From the NCBI RefSeq assembly GCF_003060885.1, contig NZ_QAIG01000005.1:953093-1017092 (forward strand): 64,000 nucleotides of DNA. Reading direction: 5' to 3'. Every line of letters begins with the position of its first letter. The stretch's first letter is position 1. Of the stretch, positions 9,179 through 16,655 are shown one piece after another. The notes under the pieces are model-generated. The model was not told where the DNA came from. It ran no database searches and was given only the letters and a program-made list of their open reading frames with translations. The position numbers were made by a program, and so were the translations under genes. The DNA is from Pseudomonas sp. HMWF032. Lineage in GTDB: Bacteria; Pseudomonadota; Gammaproteobacteria; Pseudomonadales; Pseudomonadaceae.

Positions 9179-10439
9179 GCAGCCGTTTGCCCGCCGCATT
9201 CTGATTGCCTTCGTGCTCATGACCACGCTGGTCAGCGGCCTATTCTCGTTGAGCATCGTGGCGGTGGTGCATTTCATCGAAGAGAACCTGGTTTCCGAGG
9301 AACTGGGCCGTGAGTTGAGCAAAGTGCTGGAGGAGGATATCCAGCATGGGCGACCACCCAGGCTCGATTCAATGACCCGATTCTTTAGCTCGGAACAACC
9401 GCAGTACGCGATTCCTAAACTGTTTTCCGGGTTACCTGAAGGCTTTACCGAAGTGGTCGACGGCAAGGACGCGTTCTATGTCTACAGCCGAAAAAACAAT
9501 GGTCAGACCTATTTGCTGGCACAGGAGCAGCACGAGTTCGAGGCACACGAACAGGCGTTGTTCGATGTGGTATTGGCGGGCTTTCTGCTGACAGTGGTGG
9601 GTGCCTGGGGACTGGGGCTGATCATGGCCAGAAAGGTCATGGCCCCGGTCAGCCGCCTGGCGCAGCAGGTACGCCATCGCGACCAGCTGCATCCGCTGGC
9701 GCCACCACTTGCCCCCGAATACCCCGACGATGAAGTGGGCCAACTGGCAGCAGCCTTCGACAGCACCCTGGGCCAAGTTCGCCAGTCACTGGAGCGCGAG
9801 CGCTTATTTACCAGTGACGTCAGCCATGAATTGCGTACCCCGCTGATGGTTATTGCGACTTCGTGCGAGCTATTGGCTGAAGGTGATTTGCAGCCACGCC
9901 AGCGCGAGCAAATTGAGCGCATCGGCCGCGCCAGCGAAGAAATGCGTGACCTGGTGCAGACGTTTCTGCAACTGGCGCGGGATAAAGCCAACGAGAGCGC
10001 ATTTGTTGGCAACAGCAGCCTGGCACAAGTGGCTGCCGAACAAACCAGCCGTTGGGAACCTCTGCTGCACGAGAAGGGCCTGGATTTCCAACGCAGCGAG
10101 GAAGGGGCTGATCATGGTCTTTACAACCCAGTATTGCTCAACACAGTGATGGCCAACCTGCTGCGCAATGCGCTGCATTACACCGAGCGTGGCTTTGTCC
10201 GCCTGGTGCTGGCCACGGATGGTTTTCGCGTAGAAGACAGCGGCATGGGCATTGCGCCTGAGCAGCACGAGCAGATCTTTCAGCCTTTTGTGCGCGGCTC
10301 CGAAGCGCGCGGCGAAGGCTTGGGGCTGGGCCTCTCGCTGGTGAAGCGGATCTGCAGTAAACAGGGCTGGACGATCTCGGTGCACAACCTGGCCGATGGC
10401 GGCAGCTGTTTCACCGTGGCATTCAATAGCGGCAAATAA
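9168..10439 (+). CDS. colS: ColS-type sensor histidine kinase
   Basis: The protein (423 residues) has a first membrane helix at about residues 11-33, a periplasmic loop of about 100 residues, a second helix near 131-150, a HAMP linker, a HisKA box (VSHELRTPL) and an HATPase domain with GLGLGLSLVKRI. The periplasmic part contains H35/E38 and ExxE-type pairs (E120-QH-E123, E125-AH-E128), as described for metal sensing by ColS proteins. The start ATG at 9168 overlaps the end of colR, showing tight coupling. It phosphorylates ColR; the Zn/Fe signal is known for the family and inferred here. Confidence 0.85.
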   Translation: MVSKQPFARRILIAFVLMTTLVSGLFSLSIVAVVHFIEENLVSEELGRELSKVLEEDIQHGRPPRLDSMTRFFSSEQPQYAIPKLFSGLPEGFTEVVDGKDAFYVYSRKNNGQTYLLAQEQHEFEAHEQALFDVVLAGFLLTVVGAWGLGLIMARKVMAPVSRLAQQVRHRDQLHPLAPPLAPEYPDDEVGQLAAAFDSTLGQVRQSLERERLFTSDVSHELRTPLMVIATSCELLAEGDLQPRQREQIERIGRASEEMRDLVQTFLQLARDKANESAFVGNSSLAQVAAEQTSRWEPLLHEKGLDFQRSEEGADHGLYNPVLLNTVMANLLRNALHYTERGFVRLVLATDGFRVEDSGMGIAPEQHEQIFQPFVRGSEARGEGLGLGLSLVKRICSKQGWTISVHNLADGGSCFTVAFNSGK

Positions 10440-10521
10440 CGAATTTTTCACATCCTTTTGACAGAGCCTTGATGCCCAGCTCTCTAGTGTGGCGAGCGTA
10501 TCCTCCTACGGACGCCTCGCC

Positions 10522-11205
10522 ATGCCCAGCACCATTGAACTCGAGTTCTCGCGTAAGTACGACCGCGCACACGCTTACGAATACCTACACAAGCACCAGG
10601 ACGGCCTGTCCCGACGCCTCTCGCATTGGCGCGATGAGCAGATGGCCCGTCACGCGTTGAAACTGGCTGGCGATCCTGGCCTGGTGCTGGATCTACCGTG
10701 TGGAGCCGGGCGCTTCTGGCCGCTGTTGGCTGAAAACCCCAATCGATTGATCTTTGCAGCAGACAACTCTGCCGACATGCTCGACATCGCCGAAGCCTCA
10801 CAACCAATGGAGGTACTGAAGCAGGTCGAAACCTTCCGCACTTCGGCGTTCGCCATCGATCTGACTGCCAATGCCGTCGATTGCATCTTCTGCATCCGCC
10901 TGCTGCACCACATCGAACAACCTGAACACCGCCTGGCTATCCTGCGCGAATTCCACCGCGTCAGTCGCGACACGGTGATTCTCTCGCTCTGGGTCGACGG
11001 CAACTACAAGGCCTGGAAACGCAAACGTCTTGAGCAACGCCGCGCGGCCGAGGGACGCGCCGAGCAGAACCAGAATCGCTTTGTCGTCGCCCGCGACGTC
11101 ATCGAAAACGAATTCCGACAAGCTGGCTTCAACATCATCGGCCAACAGGATTTTCTTCCGGGCTACGCCATGTGGCGAACCTACGTACTGCGTAAGGAGG
11201 ACTGA
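10522..11205 (+). CDS. Class I SAM-dependent methyltransferase of the colRS locus
   Basis: A 227-residue Rossmann-type methyltransferase: motif I is VLDLPCGAGRF, motif II includes FAADNSADML, and motif IV is DCIFCIRLLHH. The substrate is unknown; its place downstream of colRS suggests an envelope or lipopolysaccharide-linked role. The start at 10522 was preferred over an in-frame ATG 33 bp upstream because family proteins begin at about this point; the ribosome site is weak. It ends 2 bp before the kinase gene, which starts after AGGAGG, so the two are cotranscribed. A TTGACA at 10458 could be a -35 element for these two genes. Confidence 0.8.
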   Translation: MPSTIELEFSRKYDRAHAYEYLHKHQDGLSRRLSHWRDEQMARHALKLAGDPGLVLDLPCGAGRFWPLLAENPNRLIFAADNSADMLDIAEASQPMEVLKQVETFRTSAFAIDLTANAVDCIFCIRLLHHIEQPEHRLAILREFHRVSRDTVILSLWVDGNYKAWKRKRLEQRRAAEGRAEQNQNRFVVARDVIENEFRQAGFNIIGQQDFLPGYAMWRTYVLRKED

Positions 11206-11207
11206 GC

Positions 11208-11912
11208 ATGGTCGCACTTACCAATGGTGCATCCGTACAGCCCTTCATCACGCATTTTGATCGCTGGTGGAACAGCGCAGGGGCTTGGGTCGAACCGGTC
11301 AATCAGCGCCGTGGTGGGGAGAGCGGTGTGCAGCTACTAACCCGCAGCGATCCCAGTCAGCTGCCTTTGTATTGCAAACGACAAGTCGGGCATCTCTATC
11401 GTTCTATCCGATATCCTTTCGGCCGTCCCACCGTGCTACGTGAGTGCGATGCATATCGGACACTCGCGCGTTTGGGCATCAAGACGCCAAACATCGTCTA
11501 CTGCGCCACTCGCCGAAAAGACCAGCAGTGGCAGTCCCTTCTGGTGACCGAGTCACTGCGCGGCTTTGTGAGCCTCACCCAATGGTACGAGGAGAGTGAT
11601 TCCCCGGAACTCAATCAACGTGTGCTGCGGCAGGTCGCCGTCACACTGGCACGCATGCACCAGAGCGGCTTTCAACATGGTTGCTGCTACCCCAAGCACA
11701 TCTTTGTGAAGCTTCAGCCGGGTATCGCGAGCAAAGCAGATATAGAGATAGCCCTGCTCGACTTAGAGAAAAGTCGGCATCGCTGGCGTGCCAAGGATGC
11801 ATCCAGACACGATCTGCGTCAGTTGATGCGTCACCGAGGAACGATACCAGAGGCTGATGTGCTGTTTGTTAATCAGATCCATCAGCTAGTTCTTCAAGGG
11901 ACTATGGAGTGA
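11208..11912 (+). CDS. inaA: InaA-type lipopolysaccharide kinase family protein
   Basis: This is a 234-residue member of the Kdo/WaaP-like small kinase family. The RPTVLRECDAYRTL region provides the nucleotide-binding lobe, and GFQHGCCYPKHIFV corresponds to the catalytic loop. The canonical HxD aspartate is replaced by Gly or Cys there, as I recall for InaA relatives, so activity is uncertain. A later ALLDLEKSR fits the metal-binding Asp. It follows the methyltransferase gene by 2 bp with an AGGAGG ribosome site. Members of this locus are known ColR targets and contribute to membrane integrity. Confidence 0.75.
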   Translation: MVALTNGASVQPFITHFDRWWNSAGAWVEPVNQRRGGESGVQLLTRSDPSQLPLYCKRQVGHLYRSIRYPFGRPTVLRECDAYRTLARLGIKTPNIVYCATRRKDQQWQSLLVTESLRGFVSLTQWYEESDSPELNQRVLRQVAVTLARMHQSGFQHGCCYPKHIFVKLQPGIASKADIEIALLDLEKSRHRWRAKDASRHDLRQLMRHRGTIPEADVLFVNQIHQLVLQGTME

Positions 11913-12246
11913 GTAGTCTTTGGCTCCATTGAGCATCGGAGGAAAACTTTTGGCCGAGGCTGTGTAAAAACGTTTTCAAGGGCAGCAAAAACCAAAGTAC
12001 GTGCTGAAAAATGCGGTTCTACGCAAAACTCATATCTGCTGACCTACCGATAAATTTCAAATTTCTCGTAGACGTGAGCACTTCAATTTTGGCACAGCGT
12101 TTTTACACACTCTGGGCCAGAAGTGGCCGGTGAAAGGGTAGAGGCTTAGAGGTTTTGCCGCAGCTGCTCCCCCTGGAGCGCTATCCCTATAGAATCGAAG
12201 CGTTCATACCTTACTTGGTATACCCCGGATCACTCTTAGGACTCCT
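11913..12246. other. Intergenic region holding a small inverted-repeat element
   Basis: No gene is supported in these 334 bp. Positions 11961-12109 are a MITE-like unit (listed separately). Upstream of the next gene, ATACC-TTACTT-GGTAT forms a small inverted repeat near 12207-12222. Confidence 0.6.
11961..12109. mobile_element. MITE-like non-autonomous element with 12-bp terminal inverted repeats
   Basis: TGTGTAAAAACG at 11961-11972 is the exact reverse complement of CGTTTTTACACA at 12098-12109. The 149-bp unit has no reading frame and is more AT-rich than its surroundings. The compact size and perfect ends fit a miniature element mobilised by a transposase elsewhere, or the paired ends of a deleted insertion sequence. 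No clear target-site duplication was seen. Confidence 0.5.
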
Positions 12247-12663
12247 ATGCGGCACGTGATCGACAGCTTGCGGATGTGGGCGCGGAGCTTAAAACGGGAA
12301 GTTATGGTGCTTTGGTTCTGTTGCAGGCACCCAAAAACGCCATGGTTCGTAAAAGCTCTGGCGGTCTGCGTGGTCGCGTACGCGCTCAGCCCTATCGATC
12401 TGATACCGGACTTCATCCCCGTTCTAGGGTATCTGGACGACTTAGTCCTTCTACCGCTCGGAATTCTTCTCGTAGTGCGACTGATGCCTAAAGAAGCGCT
12501 TAGAGAGTGCAGAGTTCAAGCCGATGAGTGGGAAAAACTCCAAGCGCCGCGCCCAATCAGCCGGATAGCTGCGGGGTTGATTGTGATGATCTGGTTAATG
12601 GCGCTGTTATGCAGTTGGTGGTTGTTAGCCCACTACTTCGCGCACGAGTCCTTACTGCAATGA
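12247..12663 (+). CDS. YkvA-family (DUF1232) membrane protein
   Basis: A 138-residue protein with the diagnostic DUF1232 core, ALSPIDLIPDFIPVLGYLDD, flanked by hydrophobic segments and followed by a C-terminal membrane helix (LIVMIWLMALLCSWWLLAHY). The biochemical role of this family is not established. The start at 12247 has GGACTCCT upstream. It is a stand-alone gene between the MITE-like element and the YwlC-type gene. Confidence 0.8.
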   Translation: MRHVIDSLRMWARSLKREVMVLWFCCRHPKTPWFVKALAVCVVAYALSPIDLIPDFIPVLGYLDDLVLLPLGILLVVRLMPKEALRECRVQADEWEKLQAPRPISRIAAGLIVMIWLMALLCSWWLLAHYFAHESLLQ

Positions 12664-12768
12664 GGCCTAGAGGTCTCTACGAAACTAGGGGCGATTCAAA
12701 GTCTCGATGATCAATGCGCGACAGAATATGATCATTCAGACTCATTCAGACCCTGCACGTACCGCGCT

Positions 12769-13710
12769 ATGCCCCTTATCACAATCGATGTTCACGAATG
12801 CGCGGCCCGCTTGCGCGCCGGCCATCTGGTCGCCATGCCTACAGAAACCGTCTATGGCCTGGCGGCCGACGCGCGCCAGGATGCAGCCATCCAGCAGGTA
12901 TTCGCACTAAAGGGACGCCCGAGCAGCAACCCGCTGATCGTCCATTTGCAGCATGCTGAGCAGGTCATCGAGTGGGCCGCACAGGTGCCAGCTGCCGCCC
13001 AGCGCCTGATGGAGGCCTGCTGGCCAGGCCCGCTGACCCTGGTGTTACCCGCCCGTGACGAGGTGTCACGCAGCGTCACCGCCGGCCAAGACAGTGTGGC
13101 GCTAAGGGTGCCTGCCCATCCGGATGCGCAGGCCCTGCTGGCGGCCTTCGGCAGTGGCCTGGTGGCGCCGTCAGCCAATCGCTATATGTCGATCAGCCCC
13201 ACCAGCGCCGCGCACGTGGCCCAGCAGTTTGCCGACAGTGATCTGTGGATTCTCGATGGCGGCGCCTGCCAGGTAGGTCTGGAGTCGAGCATCGTCAGCT
13301 TGCTGCCAGGTGATAGCCCTCGCCTGCTGCGGCGCGGCATGCTCAGCCAGAGCCTGCTGGAGGCTGTGCTTGGGGAGCCACTGGAAGGCAAGGACGGTGG
13401 CGTGCGCGCACCCGGCCAGCACCATCGCCACTACGCCCCCAGCACCATGACACTGGCTTTCGTGCATGCACCTGCAGAGGCGCTGGCCTCGCCACGTTAC
13501 GGCTGGCTCTGGTGCGGTAACGCGCAACCCAGCCAGGGCCCGGCACTGGATCTCGGGGGTGAGCCGCAGGCCTATGCGGCCGGCCTTTATGCCGCACTCT
13601 ATCAACTCGACGCCCAGGGGCTGGAACGTCTGTACATCCAGCTGCCTCCGAAACAGGATGCCTGGGCGGCGGTACACGACCGCCTGGCCCGTGCCAGTCA
13701 ACGAATTTAA
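12769..13710 (+). CDS. Sua5/YwlC-type threonylcarbamoyl-AMP synthase
   Basis: The 313-residue protein has the YrdC fold signatures MPTETVYGLAADA, LKGRPSSNPLIVH and WPGPLTLVL, plus the later SSIVSL, and a C-terminal Sua5 domain after a GQHHRHYAP linker. It makes L-threonylcarbamoyl-AMP from threonine, bicarbonate and ATP for the t6A modification of tRNA at position 37. Use of bicarbonate is notable because a DabAB bicarbonate-uptake cluster follows. No strong ribosome site precedes the ATG. Its 3' end converges with a LysR gene 4 bp away. As a long form it may be a second copy alongside a short housekeeping TsaC; that is inference. Confidence 0.85.
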   Translation: MPLITIDVHECAARLRAGHLVAMPTETVYGLAADARQDAAIQQVFALKGRPSSNPLIVHLQHAEQVIEWAAQVPAAAQRLMEACWPGPLTLVLPARDEVSRSVTAGQDSVALRVPAHPDAQALLAAFGSGLVAPSANRYMSISPTSAAHVAQQFADSDLWILDGGACQVGLESSIVSLLPGDSPRLLRRGMLSQSLLEAVLGEPLEGKDGGVRAPGQHHRHYAPSTMTLAFVHAPAEALASPRYGWLWCGNAQPSQGPALDLGGEPQAYAAGLYAALYQLDAQGLERLYIQLPPKQDAWAAVHDRLARASQRI

Positions 13711-13714
13711 GGCT

Positions 13715-14638
13715 TCACTCCGGCAGTGTTGGGGTCTCCAGCGGCACTTCGGCAAAGCGACTGAAGGCCTGCGCCGCCGGTGACGGATTCTTGGTCCGCC
13801 AGCGCACCAGGTACCAGCGGTTGGGGATTGGAAACCCCTCTACATCCAGTTCGACCAGATTGCCCGGTGCGGTGTGGATCAGGGTATGCCGCGACAGGAT
13901 GGCAATACCCAGCCCCGCCGCGACGGACTCTTTGATCGCCTCATTGCTCTCGATGGTCATCTGCGGTTTTAGCGCCCAACCAAAGCGGGCAAAGTGCTCC
14001 TCAATAGCCAGGCGCGTACCGGAACCTGGCTCACGGCTGAGAAACGGCTCCGCCGCCAGTTGCTCCCAGCGAATACGTTGACCGGTGAAACGATGGCCGG
14101 CCGGCGCAATCACCACCAGCGGATTATCGGCCAGCGGCATGGCGTCCAGATCCAGATGGCGCGGCGGCTGGCTGAACACATAGAGGTCGTCCCGATTGTC
14201 TTCCAGGCGGCGAATCACTTCCGAGCGGTTTGCGATGTTCAGCTCGACCTCAACCTGCGGGTACTGCCGGCAAAAGGGCCCCAGCAGGCGTGGCACCAGG
14301 TACTTGGCCGTGGTCACCGCTCCCAGCCTGAGCTGCCCGGCAGTCAGGCCATTGAGCTGGGCCAGGCGCATTTCCAGGTGATCGAGGGCATCGAAGATTT
14401 CCCGTGCCCCGGCCTGCACCTCGCGCCCGGCATCGGTCAGGTGTAAGCGCTTGCCCAGTTGCTCGAACAGGTTCATGCCCAGCGCCTGCTCAAGTTTGGC
14501 GACCTGCGTCGACACTGAGGGCTGGGCCAGGTGCAGGGCACGGGCTGCTTCTGTCACGCTGAGACGCTCGGCCACGGCGAGAAAGGTTTCCAGCTGGCGA
14601 AACGTGGTCTGACGGGTATGGAAGCGCGGTCTCTGCAT
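13715..14638 (-). CDS. CbbR-like LysR transcription regulator
   Basis: A 307-residue LysR regulator. The N-terminal helix-turn-helix is RQLETFLAVAERLSVTEAAR followed by LHLAQPSVSTQVAKLE. The effector domain has AVTTAKYLVPRLLGPF and SNEAIKESVAAGLGIAILS, a pattern close to CbbR regulators of carbon-fixation genes. It is divergent from the DUF6671-cysD pair; the 95-bp gap holds TAGA-N7-TCTA (14659-14673), a T-N11-A LysR box. With the dabBA genes nearby, a role in sensing inorganic-carbon status is likely but inferred. Confidence 0.85.
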   Translation of the reverse strand: MQRPRFHTRQTTFRQLETFLAVAERLSVTEAARALHLAQPSVSTQVAKLEQALGMNLFEQLGKRLHLTDAGREVQAGAREIFDALDHLEMRLAQLNGLTAGQLRLGAVTTAKYLVPRLLGPFCRQYPQVEVELNIANRSEVIRRLEDNRDDLYVFSQPPRHLDLDAMPLADNPLVVIAPAGHRFTGQRIRWEQLAAEPFLSREPGSGTRLAIEEHFARFGWALKPQMTIESNEAIKESVAAGLGIAILSRHTLIHTAPGNLVELDVEGFPIPNRWYLVRWRTKNPSPAAQAFSRFAEVPLETPTLPE

Positions 14639-14658
14639 TGCTAAATACCGATGGTTTT

Positions 14659-14673
14659 TAGACTCATAATCTA
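14659..14673. promoter_or_regulatory. LysR-type binding box between the CbbR-like gene and DUF6671
   Basis: TAGACTCATAATCTA has inverted arms TAGA and TCTA around 7 bases, matching the T-N11-A pattern of LysR operators. It sits in the divergent gap, 61 bp upstream of the DUF6671 start. Confidence 0.45.
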
Positions 14674-14733
14674 TTTTTGACTATATCAAGTACTGGAGAA
14701 AATGCCTGTGTCGTAATTTCAGGGATTCTCGCC

Positions 14734-15591
14734 ATGTCTGCCGCTCTCGCCCCGCATGGGCACCCCGCTGCGTTGAACCAGGTGCAACCCGTTGCCTTCC
14801 TCACCTGCCATGACAAGGGCCGGTTAGTCACCGACGCCTTGGCTCCTCTGGGCTTGTGCATCGAATCGATCAGCAGCTACGACACCGACCACTTTGGCAC
14901 CTTCAGCCGCGACGTCGCGCGTACGGGCAGCGCCCACGACACTGCGCTGAGCAAAGCCAAACTGGCCTGTGCACTAGGCGGGGTGCGCTACGGACTGGGC
15001 AGTGAAGGCAGCTTCGGCCGTGATCCGCACCTGGGCTGGATGCCCTGGGACTACGAAATTCTCTGCCTGTGGGATGCAGAATTGCAGTACCCGGTCTTTG
15101 CCTTGGCAGGCTCGGGAGCGACCAACTATGCCCAGGTCGAGGTCGACAGCCTGGAAGGCGCCGAGATTTTTATGCAGCGCGCCCGCTTTCCCGAACATGC
15201 CCTGATTCTCGGGCGTCCCGGCGAAGCTTGGTTCCGTAAGGGTATTCGCGAGCGCGACTGGCTGCTCGCTCAACTGGACTGGCTGCTGGCGCGCGAACCG
15301 AAGATCTGGCTGGAGACCGACATGCGCGCCCATCTGAACCCGCTACGCCAGACGGTGATCCGTGATGCCGCGGGGCAACTGGCGAAGCGCCTGAGCAGCC
15401 ACTGCCCGAGCTGTCAGGCATGCGGTTTCGCCGTGGCGCGCAGCGAGCCCGGCCTGCTATGCGTGGACTGTGGTCTGAGCACCCCATTAGCGGCCGCACA
15501 CATCTGGGTGTGCCCGGCCTGTCAGCATGAAGAACGACATTCCGTGACCCAACTAGCCAGTGCCGGCCAATGTGAGCAATGTAACCCATGA
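14734..15591 (+). CDS. DUF6671-type protein with C-terminal zinc ribbons
   Basis: A 285-residue protein whose main domain runs from [20 protein letters not shown] to [16 protein letters not shown], resembling DUF6671 proteins, whose function is unknown. The last 60 residues carry paired cysteines ([25 protein letters not shown]), predicted to bind two zinc ions. The start at 14734 has AGGGA upstream; a longer frame from 14677 lacks support. It overlaps cysD by 4 bp (ATGA). The coupling to an ATP-sulfurylase subunit beside bicarbonate transporter genes gives no obvious pathway, so the role remains open. Confidence 0.7.
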   Translation: MSAALAPHGHPAALNQVQPVAFLTCHDKGRLVTDALAPLGLCIESISSYDTDHFGTFSRDVARTGSAHDTALSKAKLACALGGVRYGLGSEGSFGRDPHLGWMPWDYEILCLWDAELQYPVFALAGSGATNYAQVEVDSLEGAEIFMQRARFPEHALILGRPGEAWFRKGIRERDWLLAQLDWLLAREPKIWLETDMRAHLNPLRQTVIRDAAGQLAKRLSSHCPSCQACGFAVARSEPGLLCVDCGLSTPLAAAHIWVCPACQHEERHSVTQLASAGQCEQCNP

Positions 15592-16523
15592 ATGCTTTCG
15601 TCCCTGCAAATCAGCGCTTGAGTCACCTGCGCGCGCTCGAAGCCGAAGCCATGCACATCCTGCGCGAGGTGGTGGCCGTGATGCGCACCCCCTGCCTGTT
15701 CTATTCGATCGGCAAGGACTCCACCGTGCTGCTGCACCTGGCGCGCAAGGCATTCTTTCCGGGGCCGCTGCCGTTCCCGCTGCTGCACGTGGACACCGGC
15801 TGGGAGTTTGCCGAAATGGGCCAGTTCCGCGACCGCCTGGCCGCGCGTCTGGGGCTGGACATGCGCGTACACATCAACCCGGATGGGCAGCGCCTGAACA
15901 TCACCCCGTTCTCCGTGGGTTCGGCCAAGTACACCGACATCATGAAGACCGAGGCGCTGAAGCAGGCGCTGGCGCAGTACGGTTTCGATGCCTGTTTTGG
16001 CGGGGCGCGCCGCGACGAAGAGAAGTCACGGGCTAAGGAGCGCGTCTGCTCGTTCCGCGACGCGCACCAACGCTGGGACCCCAAGCAGCAACGGCCGGAA
16101 CTCTGGCAGCTGTACAACACGCGGATCAACGCCGGCGAGAGCCTGCGGGTATTTCCCCTGTCGAACTGGACCGAACTGGACATCTGGCAGTACATCCACC
16201 TCGAAGGGATCGAGATCGTCGACCTCTATCGCGCGGCGCCGCGTCCGGTGGTCGAGCTGCACGGCACGCTGATCTGCGTGGACGACGAGCGCCTGCTGGC
16301 GCACCTCACCCCGGAGCAACGCGCGGGCATCCAGACCCGCTGGGTACGTTTCCGCACACTCGGCTGCTACCCGCTGACCGGCGCCGTAGAGTCGAAGGCG
16401 CAATCGCTGCCAGAGATCATCCAGGAAATGCTGCTGACCCGGACCTCCGAACGCCAGGGCAGGATCATCGACCATGACCAGGATGGTTCGATGGAGAAGA
16501 AGAAAATCGAGGGGTACTTCTAG
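15588..16523 (+). CDS. cysD: Sulfate adenylyltransferase small subunit, without a cysN partner here
   Basis: The 311-residue protein has the PP-loop of the ATP pyrophosphatase superfamily ([19 protein letters not shown]), the [17 protein letters not shown] stretch and the C-terminal [10 protein letters not shown] typical of CysD. CysD normally works with the GTPase CysN to activate sulfate to adenosine 5'-phosphosulfate. No cysN or cysC is present in this window, so it either pairs with a CysN encoded elsewhere or has been recruited to the DUF6671/Dab cluster. It overlaps the DUF6671 gene by 4 bp and is followed by a strong bidirectional terminator. Confidence 0.9.
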   Translation: MNAFVPANQRLSHLRALEAEAMHILREVVAVMRTPCLFYSIGKDSTVLLHLARKAFFPGPLPFPLLHVDTGWEFAEMGQFRDRLAARLGLDMRVHINPDGQRLNITPFSVGSAKYTDIMKTEALKQALAQYGFDACFGGARRDEEKSRAKERVCSFRDAHQRWDPKQQRPELWQLYNTRINAGESLRVFPLSNWTELDIWQYIHLEGIEIVDLYRAAPRPVVELHGTLICVDDERLLAHLTPEQRAGIQTRWVRFRTLGCYPLTGAVESKAQSLPEIIQEMLLTRTSERQGRIIDHDQDGSMEKKKIEGYF

Positions 16524-16544
16524 TCCGTTCGCAGCGCTGAATAA

Positions 16545-16574
16545 AAAAGCCGCATGAATCAACAGGCGGCTTTT
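16545..16574. terminator. Bidirectional terminator between cysD and dabA
   Basis: AAAAGCCGC (16545-16553) and GCGGCTTTT (16566-16574) make a perfect 9-bp stem with T runs on both strands. It ends both the DUF6671-cysD and the dabB-dabA transcripts. Confidence 0.85.
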
Positions 16575-16655
16575 CGTTTGCGCTACGCGTATCCGGCGGC
16601 GTGGTCCGGCTGGGGATGCGACAAGGCCGCGCCGTATACGCGCGGTCCTGATCGA

